IMG/VR virus record: IMGVR_UViG_3300010155_000043
Coordinates: 1-31,843 of that record
DNA length: 31,843 nucleotides
Source: a virus
Reading direction: 5' to 3' (one strand)
Positions 6,820-16,101 of the stretch are shown one piece after another. Below the pieces are notes generated by a model. That model was given only the letters and a program-made list of their open reading frames with translations. It was not told the origin of the DNA and did not search any database. Every line of letters begins with the position of its first letter. The first letter of the stretch is position 1. The translations under genes and the position numbers were made by a program.

Positions 6820-8064
6820 ATGAAGATAAAATGGCAAAACATAGATTTATCAAAATATATGAAAGATATGTTTACCGTATCTGCTATGCCTATACCAGGA
6901 GCTACAAAAGAAGATACAGCTAGAGCAACTGAGAAGATGGTTGCTACTGAGGTTAAGCGAATTGAAGCGCAGAAAGGACGAGATGTAGTACTCATTAATG
7001 ATAGAGTATTCATAACAGATGTGGATGATAATAATAATGTAGTTCCAAGGTTAAATGAAGTTAGAGGATTAGATTACGACTATCTAAAAGATCATATCGA
7101 TGATACTATATATGAATTATTACCGCAACCACCTGAACTTCCAATTACACCGCCACCTGTGAGTGAGTTTGTAAATGCATTATGGGTTGCAAACTGGGGA
7201 ATGTTAGCTGATTTCGGTGGATCAACAGATCCAGATAAAGATATAGGTGGAGATTGGGTGAGACGAGATGCTCATGAGTGGCCTGCTAGATTCGGTATTA
7301 ACCCTGTATACAGATTTTTTACCGGTGATAATCCGCTATTCTACATACATAACCCTGTAAGCCATAGAGATCCAGAGACAAGTGAAGATGTAGTGCCAGA
7401 TGAGATAACGTGGAAGTTAGATGGTCAAGAAGTACATAAAGGTCGCTATCTGCAATTGTATGAAGTTTCACCTACAGAAGCTAGAAAAGCTTTAACAGTT
7501 GAAATTAAAAATTCAGCAGGTACCACGACGCAAACATTATTCTATGAGATTAAAGATTCAGATGATGAAGGAAGTATAGAGGGATTCTCAAGCACATATC
7601 AAGGTAGTTATTTCTACGATTCGAGTGCAGCTGATGGTAAAGGAAAAGCGATATTCCGTGAAGATGACAGATACGAGCCGAGGTGGGTTAAGTTCCGCGT
7701 AGAGTGGAACAATTATGGAAACGGTGAGAATAAGAAGCGGAAGTTCAGGAACGGTACACCGTCTGTTAAATTAGATGGAGTGGAGTTAAATAGGACAGGA
7801 GAGTTAGGAAGTAATACAGCAGGTAATACATATTCTAAGCAAAATGGTGACGAATTACAGAAGGATGGTCGATGGTATTATTTTGAAAAATCACCTGGCC
7901 CGATGACGTTAGAGATAGATTACAGGTTTAATTATAGAAGTGGTGGTAAGAAGAGACGTATTTTTAATAAAGTGGTAGAGCAAAATATAGCATTAGATTC
8001 ACCTAGAGATGGAGTAGTAGATTTAGGTGTATTACACGTAGGTAAGAGGGATGTAAAAAGATAA
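6820..8064 (+). CDS. Virion structural protein of unknown fold, baseplate region
   Basis: This 414-residue protein starts 3 nt after the previous stop. The N-terminal 100 residues are helical and charged. A proline-rich linker follows (QPPELPITPPP, residues 103-113), then a Trp-rich beta part with two Ig-like-looking segments (WKLDGQEVHKGRYLQLYEVS near residue 204; KVVEQNIALDSPRDGV near the end). The segment VEWNNYGNGENKKRKFRNG is unusually basic. There is no signal, membrane helix or enzyme motif. The last base of its stop is the first base of the next start (TAATG). The context makes it a tail/baseplate component. I do not recognise the family. Confidence 0.7.
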   Translation: MKIKWQNIDLSKYMKDMFTVSAMPIPGATKEDTARATEKMVATEVKRIEAQKGRDVVLINDRVFITDVDDNNNVVPRLNEVRGLDYDYLKDHIDDTIYELLPQPPELPITPPPVSEFVNALWVANWGMLADFGGSTDPDKDIGGDWVRRDAHEWPARFGINPVYRFFTGDNPLFYIHNPVSHRDPETSEDVVPDEITWKLDGQEVHKGRYLQLYEVSPTEARKALTVEIKNSAGTTTQTLFYEIKDSDDEGSIEGFSSTYQGSYFYDSSAADGKGKAIFREDDRYEPRWVKFRVEWNNYGNGENKKRKFRNGTPSVKLDGVELNRTGELGSNTAGNTYSKQNGDELQKDGRWYYFEKSPGPMTLEIDYRFNYRSGGKKRRIFNKVVEQNIALDSPRDGVVDLGVLHVGKRDVKR

Positions 8065-11000
8065 TGGCAAAATTGAGTAGATTTAAATTCAATATTAGTA
8101 ACTACCTCGCTTCATCAACACCAACGGTGATGCCTGCTGTTAGTATAGTTCCAAACGCACCATCTATTGATGTCTTAACACCTCGTGTAGCAAGAATGAG
8201 TGCAGATATTTTAAAGTCTCCATTTGTATATAAAGCCCCACATTTTGGTGAGTCTATAGCAAAGGGAGATGAGCCTGATCCAGAAGCACTTGTAGATGAT
8301 AATAGTATTATATATCTAAACTCTGATATACATGATGATATGCATTATGTACCGTTACAACGCTCTCAAAATGAAGATTTAGACTACGTATTACTTGAAG
8401 CTTATAGTGGTAATAAGAGGATTGGATCAGTAAGCGTAAGCATCTCAGATCCTATCATCACAGTGAAGGGTGATCAAGTAAGTATAGATGTATTATCACT
8501 TGTTCGAGATAAGCTAGGTCTCGGTAACGGGCAATATGATATCCGAGTTTGCTTTTACAGAAATTATATATACGGTGAAGAAGATACATCAGATACAGGT
8601 AAAGTTCAAGTAGAAGAGATCTCTCCATCTCGGTATGAGATTAGAGTAAAGGCTTCGCTACCAAAATATTATAATTCACTTGAAGATTGGGGCAGTGTAT
8701 CGCCTAAACAGGATGAGTTTAATTATGATGTAATATGGCCGGCTATACTTAAAGACTCTAGTAGACAATTAAATATACTATCAACAAATTGGACATCTTT
8801 AACTTATGAAGAAGATGCACTCGGTCAAGATCATATAATATTTAGGTTAACGGAGCCATTACCGCGTAATGTAAAGGTTGGAAACCAATTCCAAATAACA
8901 CGTGATATAATATCTCCATATGTTATACCTGTTGTTGTTGATCTTGAGTCAAGTGTAGCGGACGAGTTTAATCAATTACGAGGTCCAAACTTTAAAGCTA
9001 TTGATATAAAAGATAAGCCAGCTAGAGAGACTAAGTTTGAAACGTGGGATAGTATAATTGGAACAGACACTCTCACTAAGCAGAGAATTATCGATAAGTA
9101 TATAAGTGGATCTGATAATTCATTACTGAATATAGATCACCGTAAATATGATAACTTCGTTCACTTTAGTTCAGCTGAAGAGAGAATAAAAAACTTTAAA
9201 TATAAGTTAGAGCTTATAGAGTACTATACATCACAATCTAATGTTGTATCAGTTGATCAGTCAGGTAAAGACGAAACAGCTGCAACAGGGTCTATAGAGT
9301 TCTTACAAAATAAAGCGTCATATGATTCAAAGAAGACGGGTATAATAAGTGGATTTGATGAATATGAAAAATATTTATATTACGAATCTCACTCTACAGA
9401 AGAAACTACGTATGGAACATTTCCAGCAGCAACATGGCCAAAGAGTACATCTACAAAACCACATACTCTTGTATCCACAACAGGATCAGAGGCGATTACT
9501 TGGTACGCTTCACAATTAGTAACTGCGTCACTTTATGATGATACAAATGTAAATATATTACGCAATACAATACCACAACACATATTACAAGATGGTAATA
9601 GCGATAGCTACGTGTTATTTGTAGATATGGTAGGGCAGCACTTTGATACTATTTATAATTACATATCACAAATACCAAATGTTGTAGATAGAGAAGAGTC
9701 TATATATGACGGTATGAGTAAGGATTTAATATATGATACCGCTAAATCATTTGGATGGTCTCTACAATCTGGATTCGATACTAGTAAGTTGTGGGAATAT
9801 GTACTAGGAACAGATGAAACTGGTAGTTATAGTACCAGTACAAACGAAGTTAGAGCGGAGTCATATTCACATGAAGATATTGAAAAGCAAACGTGGAAGC
9901 GTATTGTAAATAATATACCTTACCTATTAAAAACTAAGGGTACTGCACGTGGAATAAAAGCATTACTCAACACATATGGTATACCTAATACAATACTACA
10001 AATACAAGAATACGGTGGCCCAGTTCCAACACGACCGCTAAATACTCGACGTGAGATTGAAAAGTTTTCATACGCATTAGACTTTTCAGGATCTAGATGT
10101 ATTGCAACGTCTCATAGTGTAATTGATGTTGATAAGCCGGGATCTGACTTCACAAACACTGATGCAGATCGCTACACGTCAATGTATGAGTTTAGATTTG
10201 ATACATCAACTACACAGAGCATGCATTTAGTTTCCGCAGAAGAAACATCAAGTATAAATGGTGGTATTGGAGGTGTAGGTAAGTTTGAGGTAATATTAGA
10301 GCACTCAAGTTCTGCATCTGCAACGTCGAGTTACAGTAAGTACGGTAGACTACAGTTTAAGATAACATCTGGTAGTGGTGCAGAAACAACAATGTCAACA
10401 GACTATGCACCGTTTTATGATAATGATTGGTGGAACGTATCCTTCGGAACACAAGAGTATATAACAGGACCGAGTGATACAAAACGTTCTGTATTTGAAA
10501 TAAGATACGCTAAAATAGGCGAACATGCAGATGATATAACACATAGCGGCTCTACTACATTTACTATACCTACAGCAGTTGCTACTAAAAAATATTATAA
10601 CGGAACATGGGGACATTCAGGACGCATGCTCTGGGGAGGAACTGGTTCCGGGGACTCAACTGCAACTTATAACGGATTCGTAGGATCAATGCAAGAGGTT
10701 CGTGGATGGGCAGAGCACATTAGTGAAAAATCATTCCATCAACACGCATTATCACCTATATCTATAACTGGTGATACAGTTCAGATGGCGTATAATGATT
10801 TAATAATGCGACATCCGCTAGGTACTAATAATAAAAAATATAATCACTCTACTACAACATCATTAACAGTTACAGAGTCGATTCCAAATACACTGTATGC
10901 TGCACCATTTACAACTGCAGCGCATACAACAGATGCGACTTTTATAGGATGGCCTGATGCTGTATCATATAGTAATAAGTCGGAAACGTATTACGTAAAT

Positions 11001-11870
11001 GTACCTAATACGATCGGTGCAACAGCGAACGATTCTAAAATACGTATAGAGGATAATAAACTACGTGTAGATCAATTATCATCGGATAAGAGTTTTGAAG
11101 TTTCATCATTTGACTCTAACCCGCTAGATACAGAGCAAATAACAGTAGCGTTTTCACCACAAGATCAGATAGATATAGATATTGCTATGCAGTTCGGTGG
11201 ATTCTCACTCGATGATTATATAGGTGACCCACGTGATAGGTTTAGTACCAAGTATACATCGTTACGCGATATTCAAAACTTATACTATAAAAAATATGAT
11301 GATAGATATAATATTTGGGCTTTCATTAGAATGCTAAAATATCTTAATACAGGATTCTTTAAGCAAATTGAAGCTCTATTACCTGCTCGAGCAGACGCTG
11401 TAGTAGGTGTATTAATCCGACCAAGTATGTTAGAGAGATCTAAAGTAAAGGATATAGGCGTTGTATCATTAACATCTAATAATTACTATGGTACTATAAG
11501 CGAACCTGTTAGTGGTATATCTGGTAGATCTTTAAGTCAACGATATAACAATACAGATTTCTTAACATATACGACAACTATTAATATGATTAAATCAAGC
11601 TCTGCATTACCGCAGATAGATCTTATTGATAAATATACAAGTGGATCACAATCTACATTCTCTACCGGACTTACACGATTAATACGTACAGGTACTCGCG
11701 TATCATCAACAGATTTCAACACACCTTCTGCTGATACAATAGATGGGTCACCGGTTGTTGAATTTATACTTACTAATCCAAATAGATTATATTCAACTGA
11801 TATTTTATCCGGCAATGATGGTGGAAATACACCAGGTATGCCAGCAGGTGGAGATCTAATAGTGAGATAA
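8064..11870 (+). CDS. Large baseplate protein with gpI/gp7-like core and LamG-like domain
   Basis: This 1268-residue protein is the largest of the baseplate block. Residues about 612-645 (NNIPYLLKTKGTARGIKALL, then NTYGIPN) carry the 'TKGT..G...LL..YG' signature of P2 gpI-type tail proteins, the functional counterpart of T4 gp7. Residues about 665-890 read like a concanavalin/LamG jelly roll (YALDFSGSRC ... YNGFVGSMQEVRGWAEHI). The C-terminal part holds a helical segment (IWAFIRMLKYLNTGFFKQIE, about residues 1085-1104) and LIRPSMLERSKV. gp25, gp6 and a gpI-like protein in order mirrors P2 W-J-I, so a gp7 wedge role is reasonable. Size is near T4 gp7 (1032 aa) plus one added domain. No direct gp7 similarity was tested. 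Confidence 0.55.
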   Translation: MAKLSRFKFNISNYLASSTPTVMPAVSIVPNAPSIDVLTPRVARMSADILKSPFVYKAPHFGESIAKGDEPDPEALVDDNSIIYLNSDIHDDMHYVPLQRSQNEDLDYVLLEAYSGNKRIGSVSVSISDPIITVKGDQVSIDVLSLVRDKLGLGNGQYDIRVCFYRNYIYGEEDTSDTGKVQVEEISPSRYEIRVKASLPKYYNSLEDWGSVSPKQDEFNYDVIWPAILKDSSRQLNILSTNWTSLTYEEDALGQDHIIFRLTEPLPRNVKVGNQFQITRDIISPYVIPVVVDLESSVADEFNQLRGPNFKAIDIKDKPARETKFETWDSIIGTDTLTKQRIIDKYISGSDNSLLNIDHRKYDNFVHFSSAEERIKNFKYKLELIEYYTSQSNVVSVDQSGKDETAATGSIEFLQNKASYDSKKTGIISGFDEYEKYLYYESHSTEETTYGTFPAATWPKSTSTKPHTLVSTTGSEAITWYASQLVTASLYDDTNVNILRNTIPQHILQDGNSDSYVLFVDMVGQHFDTIYNYISQIPNVVDREESIYDGMSKDLIYDTAKSFGWSLQSGFDTSKLWEYVLGTDETGSYSTSTNEVRAESYSHEDIEKQTWKRIVNNIPYLLKTKGTARGIKALLNTYGIPNTILQIQEYGGPVPTRPLNTRREIEKFSYALDFSGSRCIATSHSVIDVDKPGSDFTNTDADRYTSMYEFRFDTSTTQSMHLVSAEETSSINGGIGGVGKFEVILEHSSSASATSSYSKYGRLQFKITSGSGAETTMSTDYAPFYDNDWWNVSFGTQEYITGPSDTKRSVFEIRYAKIGEHADDITHSGSTTFTIPTAVATKKYYNGTWGHSGRMLWGGTGSGDSTATYNGFVGSMQEVRGWAEHISEKSFHQHALSPISITGDTVQMAYNDLIMRHPLGTNNKKYNHSTTTSLTVTESIPNTLYAAPFTTAAHTTDATFIGWPDAVSYSNKSETYYVNVPNTIGATANDSKIRIEDNKLRVDQLSSDKSFEVSSFDSNPLDTEQITVAFSPQDQIDIDIAMQFGGFSLDDYIGDPRDRFSTKYTSLRDIQNLYYKKYDDRYNIWAFIRMLKYLNTGFFKQIEALLPARADAVVGVLIRPSMLERSKVKDIGVVSLTSNNYYGTISEPVSGISGRSLSQRYNNTDFLTYTTTINMIKSSSALPQIDLIDKYTSGSQSTFSTGLTRLIRTGTRVSSTDFNTPSADTIDGSPVVEFILTNPNRLYSTDILSGNDGGNTPGMPAGGDLIVR

Positions 11871-11891
11871 TGGTTGATTATTTTCAACTAT
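11870..11891 (+). other. Stem-loop at end of the baseplate unit
   Basis: ATGGTTGA (11870-11877) can pair with TCAACTAT (11884-11891), with one G-U pair, around a TTATTT loop. It lies just after the stop of the 1268-residue gene and before the next candidate promoter motif. There is no T run, so it is a weak terminator at best, or an RNA-end or processing hairpin. Confidence 0.3.
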
Positions 11892-11902
11892 GTATATTTA
11901 TA
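11892..11902. promoter_or_regulatory. Candidate late-promoter-like motif
   Basis: GTATATTTATA lies in the 62-nt gap before the gene at 11933, 30 nt upstream of its ATG. It is one of four copies of the same 10-mer in gene gaps. Its - strand contains TATAAATA. The promoter function is inferred. Confidence 0.42.
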
Positions 11903-11932
11903 ATATATAATAAAAGATGGAGTTAAGATAAC

Positions 11933-12589
11933 ATGGGATATTTAGATAACAGTAGCGTAACGGTTGACGCTGTATTAACTAAACGTGGCCGAGAGCTGCT
12001 TGCAAAAGGTCAATTGAATATAACGAAGTTCGCGTTAGGCGATGATGAAATTGATTATACATTGTGGGATGTTAGTCACGATAACGGGACAAATTACTAT
12101 GGTGAAGCTATAGAAAATTTACCTATGCTTGAGGCGTTTAGTAATGATCCACAAGCGTTAAAATATAAATTGATAACGCTTCCGAAGAATACGCAGATCT
12201 TACCTGTTATAACATTACCTGTGTCAAGCGTAACTCTAACATTACCTGGCCAATCAAGCGTAGTTGCACCGCAAACTGCAAACGTAACTAACGGTAATAT
12301 GGAAATGGGGTACACGTTTACTATTGCGAATGCAGATATAGTAACATTAGCAGCTGATAGATTACAAGGGAATTCTAATATGGCAAGAGGTAATCGAGTT
12401 CATACACCTGATGGTAATCAATCGTCACATACTATCTCTGCTTTAGGTGTTAGATTAACCGCTAGATCGATCACAACAACAACGTCAACAACATTAACGA
12501 TAACAGCTAATGAGACAGGTGGTACAATCACTGTTCCTGTAACAGTTAATGCTGATACAGTATTAACATCAGGACAAATTACTGCATAA
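11933..12589 (+). CDS. Tail/fibre-associated structural protein with conserved N-terminal module
   Basis: This 218-residue protein starts at an ATG preceded by GGAG about 10 nt upstream. The N-terminal 55 residues (VDAVLTKRGRELLAKGQLNI, then TKFALGDDEIDYTLWD) form a module I know from marine T4-like virion proteins, often called tail- or fibre-associated. The rest is Thr/Val-rich beta sequence (STTTSTTLTITANETGGTI), like Ig-type or fibre strands. It opens a unit with the next two virion genes, spaced 9 and 8 nt apart, each with its own ribosome binding site. The exact position in the particle is unknown. Confidence 0.65.
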   Translation: MGYLDNSSVTVDAVLTKRGRELLAKGQLNITKFALGDDEIDYTLWDVSHDNGTNYYGEAIENLPMLEAFSNDPQALKYKLITLPKNTQILPVITLPVSSVTLTLPGQSSVVAPQTANVTNGNMEMGYTFTIANADIVTLAADRLQGNSNMARGNRVHTPDGNQSSHTISALGVRLTARSITTTTSTTLTITANETGGTITVPVTVNADTVLTSGQITA

Positions 12590-12598
12590 GGATAACAA

Positions 12599-13630
12599 AT
12601 GGCATCATTTAATAGGTTTGAAGCAAATGACATAGTTCAAGGTAATACATCTAAAAACGTTACCTCAGCACTCTTCACAGGAACAGGAGCACTAACCAGC
12701 TTCTTCACTTCATCAACACAAACATCTTCAGCAGCTGGTACATCTTATTATTGGGATGTATATCATCAAGATCCACATGCTGCAGCTACAGATGATTCAG
12801 CTGAAGTACAGTTCCAAATATCATACGGACATTATGCAGGTTCCGGATCAGCAACACCGTCAGGTGCAACTACAGGATTCCATCCAACGCGAGCTGTATA
12901 CGGTCAGTTTAGAAACTTATTATTAGACTCACCATCACCTACAAAATTATTTTCATTAGGAGATGATACAACTGTTGATAGAGCTGTATTTATTACTTTG
13001 AATCGAGCAAGATTTAAAGAGCAGTTAGATAAAGGTGATTGGCACCTTTCATTCAAAAACGGAGCGACTACTCACTCGGTAACTGATGATAGCTCTGTTG
13101 CAGCTGCAACTTCAGAAAATGGGCATGTAACATATAATATAATAAGCGGATCATCAACCGGTCCAGCCTTATATAAATCTGGCAGTAATTATGTACATTG
13201 GGGTAAAGTATATCCTGAGTTAGGTATTATAATGTTAGATGGAGAGAGAATGCTAGGTAGTAGTCATGCAACTACAGCAGGTCTAAGTTTAAATACAGGA
13301 ACCTCAGCAGCTTCAAACGATGGTGTACCAGGACAAATTTTTGATTCATTAACAAACTTCACAGGACGAGCAGATGAAGATATTTCTTCTACATTCTACT
13401 TTGTGAGAGCGAAAAATAATGAGTTTAATTTCTCTACAAACGAAACATTCAGATCAGGTACAGCTGGCCAAGTACGTCATGCATCAATGATCGGTGATCC
13501 TCAAGTGTATATATCATCTGTTGGATTATATAATAGCCAAAATGAATTGGTAGCTGTTGCAAAATTAAGCAAGCCATTACTTAAAAATTTCGAACGAGAA
13601 GCAACTATACGAATTAAATTAGACTACTAA
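12599..13630 (+). CDS. Virion structural protein with C-terminal module shared with the next gene
   Basis: This 343-residue protein has AAGGA 6-10 nt before its ATG. It starts with SFNRFEANDIVQGNTSKNVT, a polar and probably docking segment. The middle is Ser/Thr/Gly-rich beta sequence (AVYGQFRNLLLD, DWHLSF). The last about 130 residues (YVHWGKVYPELGIIMLDGER ... FYFVRAKNNEFNFSTNETF ... YISSVGLYNSQNELVAVAKL ... KLDY) resemble the C-terminus of the following protein. This shared end is likely an assembly or trimer domain. No enzyme motif or membrane segment is present. A tail or neck structural protein is likely, and a specific gp number cannot be given. Confidence 0.7.
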   Translation: MASFNRFEANDIVQGNTSKNVTSALFTGTGALTSFFTSSTQTSSAAGTSYYWDVYHQDPHAAATDDSAEVQFQISYGHYAGSGSATPSGATTGFHPTRAVYGQFRNLLLDSPSPTKLFSLGDDTTVDRAVFITLNRARFKEQLDKGDWHLSFKNGATTHSVTDDSSVAAATSENGHVTYNIISGSSTGPALYKSGSNYVHWGKVYPELGIIMLDGERMLGSSHATTAGLSLNTGTSAASNDGVPGQIFDSLTNFTGRADEDISSTFYFVRAKNNEFNFSTNETFRSGTAGQVRHASMIGDPQVYISSVGLYNSQNELVAVAKLSKPLLKNFEREATIRIKLDY

Positions 13631-13638
13631 GGGACTAT

Positions 13639-15432
13639 ATGTCTAGGTTTACTTATAAAGCACTTGATCCTAAGAGGGCATCTGTAGTGGAGTACACCGC
13701 GCATAAATCGTGGACCGTTACAGATGAAACTACAGGTTCTTTCGGTATAAAGGTATTATCCGGGTCATACTCTTCTGCACAATTCAGAACATCGGATAGT
13801 ATGACAGATGGATTTTACCAATCAAGCGTTTTTAATTCAATACAGCACCTTTATTATAGTGACCCTAACAATGCAACTATTTCGAGTGATAGTGAGTATT
13901 TACAATCACAAGAACGCGAATTGCTATCTTATGTCCAAGTCTTTAGTATACCATCAAACATATACGGTAAAAGCATACATCCAGGAACAGTCGCAATCGA
14001 TGCCGAAGAAGATTATTGGGATGACGGAGTAGGAAATTTATATAGTAATACTATGTATACATCAGCTACTTTACAATACGCACCTCCTAGACCATCTGAT
14101 ACGTTCTTATATTTATCGTTTGATGAAGAGAGGACTTTAGTTGTTGGTGATGATATTGTAGATAATTATGCGTTAAAGTATAGGAGTGCATTACCAAAAT
14201 CTCCTGTTGTGCGGAACGGTATTATAGCAGCAGGTCGCCGGAGCGGTACAGATCCACATAACCATCCATTAGCATATAAAGCGATAAATCTACCTGGCAC
14301 AGCATCTATAGAGACTGGATCAGAAAGTGTAATAGAAATACAAAATACTGTAGGTAGGTATTTTGACAACTGGAACCATGATTTTGCGATTAGCTGCTGG
14401 GTTAATATACCTGTATCACAAAGCGTATCATCTAGCTTTACTGGACTATTTTCAGACCCTCTCAATACACGGCAATTACAACCGCATACGGAGAATGTTA
14501 TAGCAACCGGTAGAGGGTTCATTGATAATCCTACTCATAATAATATAATACCGTGGGAGATATCTGTTGTTAATAACAGTGGTGATGCATCTGAAGCAGG
14601 TAAAATATATGCACGTCGTGGACAATATGATGATGTATTATTACTTTCATCTAGCATTAGCCACGCGACAGGCGGTGATACATGGACTCATATCATCTTT
14701 CAGAAAACAGGTTCAACTTTACAGTTAATGGTAAATAGCGGATCAACTAATACAGGTGGAGGTGACGCAACGTGGGAGTATGGTAATATGACCGCTAGTT
14801 TAGTATCTGGAACTGATCCACTTAATGATCACACTATAACATCACATGCGGATATATGTATAGGAGCGCAACGAGCTGGTTATAAGCAGTGGAAGTATTT
14901 AAATGATGCACCATCTCCACATAATACTATATCATATAATCCCGCATATATAAAACCGCTTTCAGCATCTATAGATGAATTCATTATATATAATAACGCA
15001 CTATCGCATGTAGGCGTTAACTCACAGGTAACTAACAAACATACTAAAACATCAAATCCAATCGCTGGTAATATATTTTATAAACATGGTATTATTACGC
15101 TTACTAATCCTTTTAAAGAGGGTGAAGTAGAAACCACAGATAATTTCACGTTAACATTCTCTGGATCACATGATGTAACTGCACACGCATATCAATGTAC
15201 AGTTGAAGATGGTGAATATAATATAACTCTAAATCCAACAGCTCGTAAAGGATATAGTACTGAAAATCAGTATCCACAGCCATTTACTACTAGCTCAGAA
15301 TTCTCTCCGTATATTACATCGATTGGATTGTATAATGATATAGGAGAATTACTTGCAATAGGTAAATTAGGTCAACCTGTAAAGAGTCCGCAGGATTTTG
15401 ATATATCGTTTGTAGTACAATTTGATACATAG
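13639..15432 (+). CDS. LamG-like (concanavalin fold) virion structural protein
   Basis: This 597-residue protein has AAGGGA just upstream of its ATG. Residues about 247-455 have the full LamG/concanavalin pattern: FAISCWVNIP, then WTHIIFQKTGSTLQLMVNSG, DICIGAQR and SASIDEFIIYNNALS. Such domains often bind sugars or proteins. The C-terminal 100 residues (NIFYKHGIITLTN ... YNITLNPTARKGYS ... YITSIGLYNDIGELLAIGKL) match the C-terminal module of the preceding gene. A role on the tail surface or in fibre attachment is plausible. The stop TAG is directly followed by the ATG of the homing endonuclease, so that gene was inserted exactly at the end of this one. Confidence 0.72.
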   Translation: MSRFTYKALDPKRASVVEYTAHKSWTVTDETTGSFGIKVLSGSYSSAQFRTSDSMTDGFYQSSVFNSIQHLYYSDPNNATISSDSEYLQSQERELLSYVQVFSIPSNIYGKSIHPGTVAIDAEEDYWDDGVGNLYSNTMYTSATLQYAPPRPSDTFLYLSFDEERTLVVGDDIVDNYALKYRSALPKSPVVRNGIIAAGRRSGTDPHNHPLAYKAINLPGTASIETGSESVIEIQNTVGRYFDNWNHDFAISCWVNIPVSQSVSSSFTGLFSDPLNTRQLQPHTENVIATGRGFIDNPTHNNIIPWEISVVNNSGDASEAGKIYARRGQYDDVLLLSSSISHATGGDTWTHIIFQKTGSTLQLMVNSGSTNTGGGDATWEYGNMTASLVSGTDPLNDHTITSHADICIGAQRAGYKQWKYLNDAPSPHNTISYNPAYIKPLSASIDEFIIYNNALSHVGVNSQVTNKHTKTSNPIAGNIFYKHGIITLTNPFKEGEVETTDNFTLTFSGSHDVTAHAYQCTVEDGEYNITLNPTARKGYSTENQYPQPFTTSSEFSPYITSIGLYNDIGELLAIGKLGQPVKSPQDFDISFVVQFDT

Positions 15433-16101
15433 ATGATTATATATAAGACAACAAATATTATTAATGGTAAATACTATATTGGTCAGGATTCTAATAACAA
15501 TCAGGACTACCTTGGTAGTGGAGTTATTTTAAATAAAGCTATTAAAAAATATGGTAGGTCATGCTTTAAAAAGGAAATTATTGAGTATTGCTCATCCTCT
15601 GCAGAGCTTAATGATAGAGAGCGATTTTGGATAAAGAAATTATCTCCTGAATATAATATAGCACCTGGAGGTGCAGGTGGTGATTGTTACACAGGTAATC
15701 CGAATTTAGATAAAATTAAAGCTAATTTAAGTGCGTTAGGTATACAGCGCTGGCAATGTGATTCGTATAAGCGTAAAATGTCTGAAGCAGCTAAGCAGCG
15801 ATATTCACAGCCATTAGCTAGGCAAGCTACAAGTATTGCAACGAAGGTAGCGTGGTCTAAAAAAGATAGGACAGGTATTAATAGTTCTCGCTGGTCAGGA
15901 TACTGCTATTTATATAATAATAATAAGGATTTTATATGTATGTATGATACAATGAATATAGCTGCTAAAATGTTAAAAGTGGATGTTGCAACAATACGTA
16001 AATCGAGTAATACGCGATCTCATGTGAGTGGTGGTAAATATAAAGGTTATTTTTTTATTGTAAGTAAGGAAGTGTATGGTGAGAAGCCACTGGTTATATA
16101 A
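15433..16101 (+). CDS. Free-standing GIY-YIG homing endonuclease with NUMOD-type DNA-binding modules
   Basis: This is a 222-residue mobile gene of the T4 Seg/I-Tev class. The N-terminal 80 residues are the nuclease: IIY (2-4), YYIG (14-17), YLGSG (26-30) and the Glu63 in DRERFWIKKL. I do not see an arginine at the usual I-TevI-like place, so activity is not certain. A NUMOD3-like helix (SYKRKMSEAAKQRYS, 111-125) and a NUMOD1-like helix-turn-helix (MYDTMNIAAKMLKVDVATIR, 170-189, then GGKYKGYFF) would recognise DNA. Its ATG abuts the stop of the LamG-like gene, and its 3' end overlaps the next gene by 26 nt. It would cut sites in phages lacking the gene and spread itself. Confidence 0.85.
   Translation: MIIYKTTNIINGKYYIGQDSNNNQDYLGSGVILNKAIKKYGRSCFKKEIIEYCSSSAELNDRERFWIKKLSPEYNIAPGGAGGDCYTGNPNLDKIKANLSALGIQRWQCDSYKRKMSEAAKQRYSQPLARQATSIATKVAWSKKDRTGINSSRWSGYCYLYNNNKDFICMYDTMNIAAKMLKVDVATIRKSSNTRSHVSGGKYKGYFFIVSKEVYGEKPLVI

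Noticed and set aside
11537-11887. Minus-strand 116-residue frame
   Set aside because: It mirrors the end of the 1268-residue gene. No minus-strand gene in the window has independent support.
15433-16101. Group I intron around the homing endonuclease
   Set aside because: The flanking genes are complete and not split, so the endonuclease is free-standing.
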